Part shown: positions 46,395-54,724 of the stretch, piece by piece
Position numbering within the stretch: the first letter of the stretch is position 1
Layout: each line of letters opens with the position of its first letter
From: Collinsella sp. AM18-10
GTDB lineage: Bacteria > Actinomycetota > Coriobacteriia > Coriobacteriales > Coriobacteriaceae
DNA length: 64,000 nucleotides
Assembly: GCF_003471585.1 (NCBI RefSeq)
Contig: NZ_QRJO01000011.1
Span: 5,275-69,274, forward strand
Direction of reading: 5' to 3'
Made by a program: the position numbers and the translations under genes
Notes under the pieces: generated by a model
The model's database searches: none
What the model saw: the letters and a program-made list of their open reading frames with translations, nothing else
What the model was told of the DNA's origin: nothing

Positions 46395-48020
46395 TTATCT
46401 ATAAAGGACATAAACAAAACAAGAGGTTCCATCATCGATTTGAGTATATCCGGGCAGTTTTTTAAAACCACTATATCCTAGTTCATCTTTCAGTTGAGAA
46501 AGAACCTCTTCTTCGCAGTCGTGATTATTCATGTAAACAACCAGATCATCAGAATCAATATAATTTCTATCGCAAAAACTGCTAATAGCTTTCTGATCAG
46601 GAATCAGCGCATGAATGCGAGACAATTTGGCAACTTCTAATAGCTTCGCAGTGAGCTGATAGTAATCATAAGAGACAAAGAGCCCCGTTGAACCCGCGTA
46701 CTTCTCTACTGCGGCTTCATTGTCAGCAGATTTCGGATATAAATACAAAGCATTGGAAGAAAAGAAAACAGAATCTGCAGCAATAATTGCGCAAACAAAT
46801 ACAACAGAAACTAAAATAGTGCCCCGAAAATTGAAATCAGTATTATTTCTATAGCGAATTTGCAAATATCTAAATAGATACAAGAACATTCCAAATCCAA
46901 ATAACAGTAATCCTGGATATGCTAAGCATATGTATCTTGACGAAGTAAAAGGAGATACATAGCAAGCTGTGACGTAAAAAACAAGGGATGAATTAAATAA
47001 TAAAACTATATAAATCGACTCAGGATGCTCACGATTAATTTTTTTATTCCATAGTAAGTAGAAACAAAGGGCAATTGACAAACAGAAGCTGGCAATCAAA
47101 AGAAGCCTTGATCCGAAGAACAAATCAACGGACGACGAACCTAGAAATTGCCAAATTCGTCTAAGTAATACCATTACCCCTGATTGCGATGAGGCCGATT
47201 CGACATAGTGATTCCCAAACATGTTGCTTAATGCTGGAGGAAATATGATAAATGACAGACAAACCGATAAGACAATCGTGACTCCATATTTAAAGGAGAA
47301 CATCCACCCTTTTCTTGCCCAAAAATAAATACTAAAAAAACAGGAAACAAAAAAGAGATAAATATAGAAATAGAAGTGGGTTAAAAACCCCAATAAAGAA
47401 ATAACAAATAGGCGGAAATAAACCGATCGATTGGCGAAAGCAACATTAAACATATCGTATAACGTATCAAGAAATGCTAGGGCAAGTGTCACCAATAACA
47501 GATACATTCGAATGTAGGTCACTAGATTTAACGCTATGGGACTGAAAGCCCAAAGTGCCATTAAAATTAGAGCGACTGGCTTACTCTGAAACACTTTGTA
47601 AGAAAGCTTAAATAAAAATACTAAACTGAGTGAATAGAAACATAGATTAGGAACCAAGCCAAACCATTTGCTAAATTCATTCGGAAACAGTGAGCAAACG
47701 GTATGAATAATGAAAAAATAGAGAGGAGGATGTGCGTCATTACTCAGATTATATAAAACCGAATCAAACCGAAACACATGCCCTGTATCAACTGTCAAAT
47801 AAGACTGAATGAACGTAGGATCCATCCAGTTGGCATCCATATTGTTTTCCCAAAAAATATGTGGAAAATAAAAACTATTCGAGAGGCCGAAAGTCCACAG
47901 CTCGTCAACATGAAACCCTGTTTTCAAATTGCAATAATAAATTGCGACTAATAACGCAGCCACAAACATTACAGCAAATAAAACGCCATAAGACTTGCAT
48001 CGTTTTGCACATGAATTCAT
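46395..48020 (-). CDS. polytopic GT-C type glycosyltransferase
   Basis: A 541-residue membrane protein with about ten hydrophobic segments. The first periplasmic-side loop has GFHVDELWT, with the Asp expected for the GT-C catalytic site, and later DAHPPLYFFIIH, both typical of GT39/ArnT-like enzymes. A soluble-looking C-terminal region (about 440-541) follows. It would use the lipid-linked sugar made by GtrB and flipped by GtrA to modify the surface polymer. The gene is very AT-rich and the first of the minus-strand operon running to rmlCD. Confidence 0.78.
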   Translation of the reverse strand: MNSCAKRCKSYGVLFAVMFVAALLVAIYYCNLKTGFHVDELWTFGLSNSFYFPHIFWENNMDANWMDPTFIQSYLTVDTGHVFRFDSVLYNLSNDAHPPLYFFIIHTVCSLFPNEFSKWFGLVPNLCFYSLSLVFLFKLSYKVFQSKPVALILMALWAFSPIALNLVTYIRMYLLLVTLALAFLDTLYDMFNVAFANRSVYFRLFVISLLGFLTHFYFYIYLFFVSCFFSIYFWARKGWMFSFKYGVTIVLSVCLSFIIFPPALSNMFGNHYVESASSQSGVMVLLRRIWQFLGSSSVDLFFGSRLLLIASFCLSIALCFYLLWNKKINREHPESIYIVLLFNSSLVFYVTACYVSPFTSSRYICLAYPGLLLFGFGMFLYLFRYLQIRYRNNTDFNFRGTILVSVVFVCAIIAADSVFFSSNALYLYPKSADNEAAVEKYAGSTGLFVSYDYYQLTAKLLEVAKLSRIHALIPDQKAISSFCDRNYIDSDDLVVYMNNHDCEEEVLSQLKDELGYSGFKKLPGYTQIDDGTSCFVYVLYR

Positions 48021-48055
48021 AAACGAGTCCCTACAATTAATTAGTAGCTAAACTA

Positions 48056-48085
48056 AAGGAGTTTACGAAAAATCATAAACTCCTT
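48056..48085 (-). terminator. terminator of the sialyltransferase-like ChW gene
   Basis: AAGGAGTTTA pairs perfectly with TAAACTCCTT around a 10-base loop, about 80 bases past the stop of the 48163-51327 gene on the minus strand. Confidence 0.65.
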
Positions 48086-48162
48086 CAAGATTAAACTAAT
48101 ACAGTTGGACTAAACCACTGAATTACTGCAATAGCGGATAGATGATAGACTTACATCACTTA

Positions 48163-51100
48163 CTATTTATCAACCAACTTAACCTCAAACGCTTCCATAT
48201 GCAGGGCTTCTCCAGTCGTACCTGCGCACTCGCCCGATTTAACCCAATCGAGCCAACCCTTGCCCTGCACATGCGCCCTATAAACAACGTCATAATGCTT
48301 GGAGAGATCACCCGTAAGCTTAATTTCTACAGCTTCAATAGAAAGAGACTTACCCGTGGTGCCGGCCAGCTTGCCGTTCTTGACCCACTTTTGCCAGCCG
48401 ATATTCTGAACGTGAGCTCGATACTCGATGTTACCGGAATACCCAAGGTCGGGCTTGCTAATCGTCAACGCCTCAATAGCAAGATTTCGACCAGTTGTGC
48501 CCGCCGTCATGCCCTCATAAACAGGTTCCTGCCAACCAAGGTTTGAAACATGAGCCTTAATCGAAAACGTTCTCTGAATAGAAGGCTGATTCGTATCCCC
48601 TGGAGCAGGCGAACCCTTTTCAACCAAAACGACCTGGTATGCCTCGAGCCTCAAGCCAAACCCAGTCGTTCCGGCAACCTGATCATTGCAGGCCCAACCA
48701 AGCCAGCCCTTGTCCTGAACATGAGCACGATAGTAAACGTCATAACGATTAGCCTTCTCACCAGTAAGTCGAATTTGAATAGCCTGGACAGACTTGCTCT
48801 GACCCGTAGTACCGGAAACTTCTCCCTCTTTCACATAATCTTGCCAACCGTAATCGGAAACATGCGCCCTGTACTCCAAGCTGCCATCGTAGGGAGCATT
48901 CTGCAGGTTGAGAGTAATAGCCTCGACGGCTTTGGACTGACCAACGGTGCCAGAAACACTTCCGCCCTTGGAAGCCGACTGCCAACCGTCATTCGAAACA
49001 TGCGAAGTTGCCAACACATCAAGCGAGCCTCGTGACACCTTGACGACGTCGTAGCCAGACTCACCCTTTTTGAAATAAGTCAAAGCACCGCTATCGTGCG
49101 AATAGATAGCGAAGTCGTAATTGGTCGTAGCAAGTATGGCATCCGAAAACTCCACGAGATAACAGGAGTCACCTTGCATGCAAAGGGACCTGATAGCCGC
49201 GTCTGAGTCCTCAGTAATAGGCGAAGCAAACCAATCCATAATCGAATAATCGATAGCAGCGCCGGGCTTCAACGCTTCTGACTTCGTAGAATTCCAAAGT
49301 CCACCGGCAGCATCGGCACTAGCCGAGTTATACGTGCTAGATCCATAGCCAGACAGGCCAATCTCCGGATTAAAGAAAAGGATCAGCTCTGCAGCAACAG
49401 ACGAATCGACATCGGTTATACCAAGACGGTCAAGCTGCTCCTGCTTTTGGGGATACATGCCCGTCGGTGTGTTCGGATGCCCCTTGTAATAATACAAATA
49501 GTCATCGCCATAGATAACTTCCGTCAAGTTGGCATAGTCGTCAAAATTCTGCTCATAAGAAACGTACGTTCCAAGCAGCATCATTACCTTTTTACCCTGT
49601 TGAGTCGCCGCATCAAAATAACCATCATTAAAGTTGTAGAGGGCCTTAAACGCTTGGACCGTATCTTCTCCCCTAATCTGCAGGCTCGTAAGCATGCCCG
49701 AAACGTTCACCTTCTTAACGTTAGGATCGGATGCAATCTTATTCGCAAAGGCATTATTGTCACCACTCGTAAACAGATTAGTTCGAGTCATCCACCACTG
49801 AGTGCCAGGCTCAATACTGAGCACAGCATACATAGAATCCCAGTGGTCGTGATAATCGCTATACGACTTTGACACCTCACCGGTTTCGTATTCCTCATTC
49901 TTGGCAGCGTTCCATAAAGCAATCAGTTCCGCTTGCTTAGAATCTGGATCCTTAACGTCGAAGGCCTCGTTGGTAAATACATACGTGGCAGATCCATCGG
50001 ACAACAGCCGAATGGAGTATTGGCCAGTGGGAATCTTATTGGCGTAAATCATCCTATGGATCAACGAGCAGGTGATGTCATTGATATACAGATTGAACTT
50101 TGCCTTGGGGTTGATCTTGAAGAGAGCAGCGACATAATCCGCGAACGCCTGATAGCTTGAACTAGAAGCATTCTCCTCATGAGTCAGATACGGAAGGCCA
50201 TACATCCCGGATGGAAGCGAGCTCCAGTTATAGGCATTTGGGCGATCGAGCATTACGATTGACGGAATGGTCGTTCCAGCAGAAGAGGTGCTGATGTCCC
50301 AGAAAGATAGCGAATAGAGAACAACGGGGAAAGAAGCACTCAAAGGGGCAAGGTTGTATTCACTCGCAGAAATGCCGATTGGCTGATGGTCCTCATGAAC
50401 GATATTTCCGTTCTTCAAATACTGCAACGTAACGTCAAACGGACCATAATCGTTAAATTCAATTTCGCTGGAGCTGGAATCCAAATCTCCGAGTGCAATC
50501 GTACTTGAAACGGAACGGGTGACCTTCCCTCCATACGACATGGAGCCCGCCACCCTTATCGAATCAGCGATGCCGAGTCGTTTTATATCCTCGACCTGCG
50601 GAATATTCAGGGTTACTTTAGTCGTCTCCCCAACCTGAGAAAGAGAGCAATTAAAGACATACGGGACATAGGCACCAGCGGTATCACCGGGCGCCGCATC
50701 ACCCTTCTTTACAATGACGATCTGTATTGCTTCAACGGCATAAGACCAACCGGTGGTTCCCGCAGTCGACCCATTTGAGGCCCAACCAAGCCAACCGAAA
50801 TTTGAAGCATGAACGCGATAATACAGGTCATAAGAAGCTGCCCTATCACCCGTCAGCTTAAGCTCGACGGCTTCAATCTGAAGGCCCTTTCCCGTTGTGC
50901 CGGAAATAGCTCCGTTGGAAACCCAATCCTGCCAGCCTTCATTTTGCACATGCGAGCGGTATTCGATACCAAGGTCCTCTGAATTAGGAAGAGAAACTCT
51001 GAGCGCCTCAAGCCTACGAGACTGGCCCGTTGTGCCAGAGATCGAACCATTCGATGTAAACGTCGACTCCCAGCCAATGCCAGAAATATGAGATTTATAG

Positions 51101-51327
51101 CTGACATCCGGGATCTCCTCTTTGGACTCCACGGCAGTATCGATCGAAGGCGCTGATTCATCGGCTACAACAGCAGTTTGATCCGAAGAGTCTGATTGGG
51201 CCTCTGGAACGGATTCATATTCGTTGGTACCAACATTTTGATCCGCCCAACAAGCCAAAGGGCTCAAAAGCAGCATCGACATGAAGCAGGAAATCAGAAC
51301 AACAAATGCTCTAAATTGCCTTTTCAA
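48163..51327 (-). CDS. secreted ChW-repeat protein with GT80-like sialyltransferase domain
   Basis: 1054 residues. A Sec signal peptide (1-28, cleavage near CWA-DQ) is followed by an acidic Ser-rich linker and three ChW repeats (about 76-210), a beta-rich spacer (225-330), a catalytic-like domain (about 335-765) and six ChW repeats (772-1054). The central domain has LLSDGSATYV (D444), YYYKGHP (H617), AAELILFF (E647) and GYGSSTYNS (S663, S664). These match in order and spacing the D141, H311, E338, S355 and S356 of Pasteurella PmST1 (PM0188, GT80), as I recall that sequence. The TTG start has GGAGG eight bases upstream. A secreted sialyltransferase would be unprecedented to my knowledge; a sialidase/trans-sialidase-like activity is an alternative. 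Confidence 0.82.
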   Translation of the reverse strand: MKRQFRAFVVLISCFMSMLLLSPLACWADQNVGTNEYESVPEAQSDSSDQTAVVADESAPSIDTAVESKEEIPDVSYKSHISGIGWESTFTSNGSISGTTGQSRRLEALRVSLPNSEDLGIEYRSHVQNEGWQDWVSNGAISGTTGKGLQIEAVELKLTGDRAASYDLYYRVHASNFGWLGWASNGSTAGTTGWSYAVEAIQIVIVKKGDAAPGDTAGAYVPYVFNCSLSQVGETTKVTLNIPQVEDIKRLGIADSIRVAGSMSYGGKVTRSVSSTIALGDLDSSSSEIEFNDYGPFDVTLQYLKNGNIVHEDHQPIGISASEYNLAPLSASFPVVLYSLSFWDISTSSAGTTIPSIVMLDRPNAYNWSSLPSGMYGLPYLTHEENASSSSYQAFADYVAALFKINPKAKFNLYINDITCSLIHRMIYANKIPTGQYSIRLLSDGSATYVFTNEAFDVKDPDSKQAELIALWNAAKNEEYETGEVSKSYSDYHDHWDSMYAVLSIEPGTQWWMTRTNLFTSGDNNAFANKIASDPNVKKVNVSGMLTSLQIRGEDTVQAFKALYNFNDGYFDAATQQGKKVMMLLGTYVSYEQNFDDYANLTEVIYGDDYLYYYKGHPNTPTGMYPQKQEQLDRLGITDVDSSVAAELILFFNPEIGLSGYGSSTYNSASADAAGGLWNSTKSEALKPGAAIDYSIMDWFASPITEDSDAAIRSLCMQGDSCYLVEFSDAILATTNYDFAIYSHDSGALTYFKKGESGYDVVKVSRGSLDVLATSHVSNDGWQSASKGGSVSGTVGQSKAVEAITLNLQNAPYDGSLEYRAHVSDYGWQDYVKEGEVSGTTGQSKSVQAIQIRLTGEKANRYDVYYRAHVQDKGWLGWACNDQVAGTTGFGLRLEAYQVVLVEKGSPAPGDTNQPSIQRTFSIKAHVSNLGWQEPVYEGMTAGTTGRNLAIEALTISKPDLGYSGNIEYRAHVQNIGWQKWVKNGKLAGTTGKSLSIEAVEIKLTGDLSKHYDVVYRAHVQGKGWLDWVKSGECAGTTGEALHMEAFEVKLVDK

Positions 51328-51435
51328 GAGAATCGCCTCCTAGATAGACAGCCGTCAGTAACCATACTATCGGGAGTAGGCTTCATTATTGCCACCAATT
51401 AGGTGAACGAAGAAAAAGGAGCCCATCTAAAGGAA

Positions 51436-51481
51436 AGGGCCCTTTCCCGTTGCCAAGACTACGGCAACAGGAAAGGGCCCT
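51436..51481 (-). terminator. strong hairpin after the L,D-transpeptidase ChW gene
   Basis: A 19-base arm starting AGGGCCCTTTCC pairs with GGCAAC-GGAAAGGGCCCT with one mismatch around an 8-base loop. CTCCTTTTTC follows on the minus strand about 15 bases later. Confidence 0.65.
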
Positions 51482-51511
51482 CCAACAAACTCTCGGCGTT
51501 TACGGGAATAA

Positions 51512-54500
51512 CTAGTAGATTACCACCTTGGTAGCCAGAGGCACATTATCCCAAATCCATTTAGCGCGATCGATAGGCAAACGCACGCAGCCTTGTGAAA
51601 TATGCATTCCCATCCGGCCGTCCATGGGATTAAAAGTTCCCTGGTAGTACGGTATTGAATGGAACAGATAGTCCCCGTAAAACTGCGTATAGTAGTAGCA
51701 GGTATACCCATGCCCAAACGAGTAGCCCTTGCCGGTGACGGTATACTCACCCGTAGGCGTTGGAGTACTAGGGGCACCAGTAGAGCAAGTCCAATATTGA
51801 GCATAACTCCACGACCCGCGCTGTCCACGAAAAACTCCAAGGCGGCATGCTTGCCTGTCAACAGTAATGAGCCAGTTTGTATTGCTCGAATATCTATTAG
51901 CCCGATTAAGCACGGTCATCATGTCCGCAGGCAGTAAGGGCTGATCGGTAAACGGGCGCCCAGTAGGACCGGGAGCACCAGCGCCTTTGGGAACAATCTT
52001 CACTTGAACCGACTCGACTCTGCAGCCTATCGTAGATGTGCCCGCAGGCTGCCCGTTTGAAGCCCAATCGAGCCATCCGAAGTCTTGGCAATATGCTCGA
52101 TACCAAACATCAAAGTAGTTCGATAAATCACCGGTCAACCTGATCTTAAGAGCCTCGGTACGCTTTGCGCGGCCTACCGTGCCAGCGACATTCCCATTGG
52201 AAGCCCAGCCTTGCCAACCCACATCCTGCACATGAGCAGAGTACTCAATACCGCCCGATACGCTACTGGAAACACTTAGCTTCAGTGCCTCAATCGCAAG
52301 TGATCTGCCAGTCGTACCCGCAACACCGCCATTACCAACAGGATTCATCCAGCCAAGTGTGGCGACATGTACTTGAAGCGTCAGAGCTGGCGCCGAGATC
52401 AATGCGAGCTTAGACGAAGTGCCAGGATCCCCGCCCTTCGCCACAAGCTTAATTTGAACAGCTTCTATCTGGATATTAAGCCCGATAGTTCCGGCGGAAT
52501 CGCCGTTTTTGGCCCAACCCAACCAGCCATAACCAGCCGAATGAACTCGATAGTAAATGTCATATTGATTCGCGAGGGGACCATTTAAGCGCAGTTCAAG
52601 AGCCTGAATGGCCAATCTTTGTCCAACGGTCCCAACATAACCGGCAGACTGCCATTCCTGCCAACCAATATTGGCAACATGGGCCCTCGCCTCAATAAGA
52701 GAGCCATCATCCACACCGGCAAACGACACGTTTAAAGCTTGAAGCGGAAGCGATTTTCCCGTTGTGCCGGCATCCTGCCCATCCAAAACAGATGGAGACC
52801 ACCCACGGTTAGCCGAATGGGCCTGATATATAACGTGGGCGCAATCGACGGAAGTATCGGAAACAAATGCTCCGTCCGTTATCCCGGGAGCGCCGGCGCC
52901 TTTACTGACAATCCTTACTTCGACAGCCTTAAGGAATGAACCCGATATCGTTGCCCCCGCATCCGAGCCATTGCACGCCCAACCAAGCCATCCTTTTTTG
53001 GAGTCAAAACATCGATACCAAACGTCATAGGCTTTAGACAAATCTCCAGTAAGAGCCAATCTCACCGCCTTTAAAACACGCCCATCGTTTTTAGAGTTAA
53101 GCGCAGCACCGCCAGAAACAGCACCGCTCCATCCGCCAAATTCAAAGAAGCCGGAATAGTCAATTGAGCCTAAAATCTCTTGATTATCAAACGAAATGGA
53201 GAGCGAGGTTAAAGGTTCAGAGCCGTTCTCGGAGCCAAATAGGATTGATTTGCCTTGTACGGAGCCCAGGCTTTTACCGTTAAGACCAAGCGAGCTCCCG
53301 CTTAGAACATCCGTAGCTCCAATGAAATGGTTCGACGTATCGCCGGGAGCAGAGCCGCTTTTTTCGACCAATAAAATCTGAACACCCTGAATGGCGGCAC
53401 CCTTCCCCACCGAGCCCGCAGGAGACCCGTTAGACGTCCAGCCCAGCCATCCGCCCAATTTGGAAGCATACACACGGTACCAAATGCCATAAGTTGCAGA
53501 TATCTCGCCGTTCAGCTTAAACTGAACGGCCTCAATGGACCGAGACTGCCCGGTCGTGCCAATGACGCCTGAAGACCAGCCTTGCCAACCAATGCCAGAG
53601 ACATGCGCACGAGAGGAAATGGAGCCTCCGCGATCATACCAATTAACGCTGAGCGACAGCGCCTCAATTGCATTTCTTGAGTCAATAACCCCCGATGTCT
53701 TTCCGTCCGCGACAGCGCCCATCCATCCAACATTAGAGACATGAGATCGATAGGAAACGGTAGGCGGTTCCTGAGAATGATCCCTAAAGGCATCGCCTCG
53801 CGTTGGCGCATCTTGAGCATTTTTTGGAAGCACCTTAATCTGAATAGCTTCGATCTGATAAGCATAGCCCTGCGTTCCAGCAGGCTCACCATTTGAGGCC
53901 CAGCCAAGCCAACCAACATTTGCAGAATGAACACGATACCAAATGTCATACGAATCAGAAAGACCGCCCGACAAAGATAGCTTGATCGCCTCGATGGCTC
54001 GCGACTGTCCAACTGTTCCAGATGCCTGCCCGTTACCCACCGGCTGAGACTCCCAGCCGATCCCGGAAATGTGAGATTGGACCGAAATGCTGTCATTCCC
54101 CAGCGGGGTGCCATCCTGTGAAAGCAAATTAATCTTGAGGGCCTCGACGCGCTTAGCACGGCCTGTAGTGCCCGCCGTCATTCCATTTGAAACGGGAGCT
54201 TGCCAGCCAATATCCTGTACATGAGTCTGGTATGAAACAGAGCCAAACACAGTGGATACATCATTTTCGGGTTTCGCCGAATCAGTTGCATTGGAGGCAG
54301 GCTCGCTAGAAACGGATGAGGGAGAATCATTGTCTGACACAGTCGGCTGCTCGACTTCAATCCCATGCTGTTCGTCATTTAAGACAAAGCTCTCGTCTTC
54401 CGAGCTGCTGGCAGAACTATCGATATAATCAGTGGATTCCGGTTGCACAGGTAAAGAATCAGCCCAGACGGAAAGGGGCGTCAGAAGACACTGAAGGATC

Positions 54501-54547
54501 AGTAATGGCGTCATTGCCGTTGCTAGCAGTCGTTGCGTCTTTTTCAT
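51512..54547 (-). CDS. secreted ChW-repeat L,D-transpeptidase
   Basis: 1011 residues. A signal peptide (1-29, ending SVWA-DS), a disordered acidic/Ser region to about 105, 14 ChW-type repeats (about 108-870; the seventh degenerate, containing EFGGWSGAV) and a C-terminal YkuD domain (891-1011). The YkuD active site shows H963 and the HISQGCVRL motif with H982 and C987. Such enzymes make 3-3 peptidoglycan crosslinks or attach proteins to the wall, so ChW repeats could hold the enzyme at the surface. The repeat order matches the 57727-60843 and 60874-63936 products. GGGGGAG precedes the ATG. Confidence 0.9.
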   Translation of the reverse strand: MKKTQRLLATAMTPLLILQCLLTPLSVWADSLPVQPESTDYIDSSASSSEDESFVLNDEQHGIEVEQPTVSDNDSPSSVSSEPASNATDSAKPENDVSTVFGSVSYQTHVQDIGWQAPVSNGMTAGTTGRAKRVEALKINLLSQDGTPLGNDSISVQSHISGIGWESQPVGNGQASGTVGQSRAIEAIKLSLSGGLSDSYDIWYRVHSANVGWLGWASNGEPAGTQGYAYQIEAIQIKVLPKNAQDAPTRGDAFRDHSQEPPTVSYRSHVSNVGWMGAVADGKTSGVIDSRNAIEALSLSVNWYDRGGSISSRAHVSGIGWQGWSSGVIGTTGQSRSIEAVQFKLNGEISATYGIWYRVYASKLGGWLGWTSNGSPAGSVGKGAAIQGVQILLVEKSGSAPGDTSNHFIGATDVLSGSSLGLNGKSLGSVQGKSILFGSENGSEPLTSLSISFDNQEILGSIDYSGFFEFGGWSGAVSGGAALNSKNDGRVLKAVRLALTGDLSKAYDVWYRCFDSKKGWLGWACNGSDAGATISGSFLKAVEVRIVSKGAGAPGITDGAFVSDTSVDCAHVIYQAHSANRGWSPSVLDGQDAGTTGKSLPLQALNVSFAGVDDGSLIEARAHVANIGWQEWQSAGYVGTVGQRLAIQALELRLNGPLANQYDIYYRVHSAGYGWLGWAKNGDSAGTIGLNIQIEAVQIKLVAKGGDPGTSSKLALISAPALTLQVHVATLGWMNPVGNGGVAGTTGRSLAIEALKLSVSSSVSGGIEYSAHVQDVGWQGWASNGNVAGTVGRAKRTEALKIRLTGDLSNYFDVWYRAYCQDFGWLDWASNGQPAGTSTIGCRVESVQVKIVPKGAGAPGPTGRPFTDQPLLPADMMTVLNRANRYSSNTNWLITVDRQACRLGVFRGQRGSWSYAQYWTCSTGAPSTPTPTGEYTVTGKGYSFGHGYTCYYYTQFYGDYLFHSIPYYQGTFNPMDGRMGMHISQGCVRLPIDRAKWIWDNVPLATKVVIY

Positions 54548-54639
54548 TCGACTCCCCCATCAATCGACCATCTTTAGCATCATTATTTATCGTTTCGGCA
54601 ATTGCTTAAATACCGAAAACGCGAATGGCACTTAAATAG

Positions 54640-54675
54640 AAACGAACGGACCGTTGCAAAACGACCCGTTCGTTT
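54640..54675 (-). terminator. terminator after the GH25 ChW gene
   Basis: AAACGAACGG and CCGTTCGTTT form a 10-bp stem; the minus-strand 3' side reads TTTCTATTTAAG. It lies about 50 bases past the stop at 54725. Confidence 0.6.
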
Positions 54676-54724
54676 AAATCAGAGGATCTACCAGAACCTG
54701 TGTGAAGACATGACCTTCGATCAA

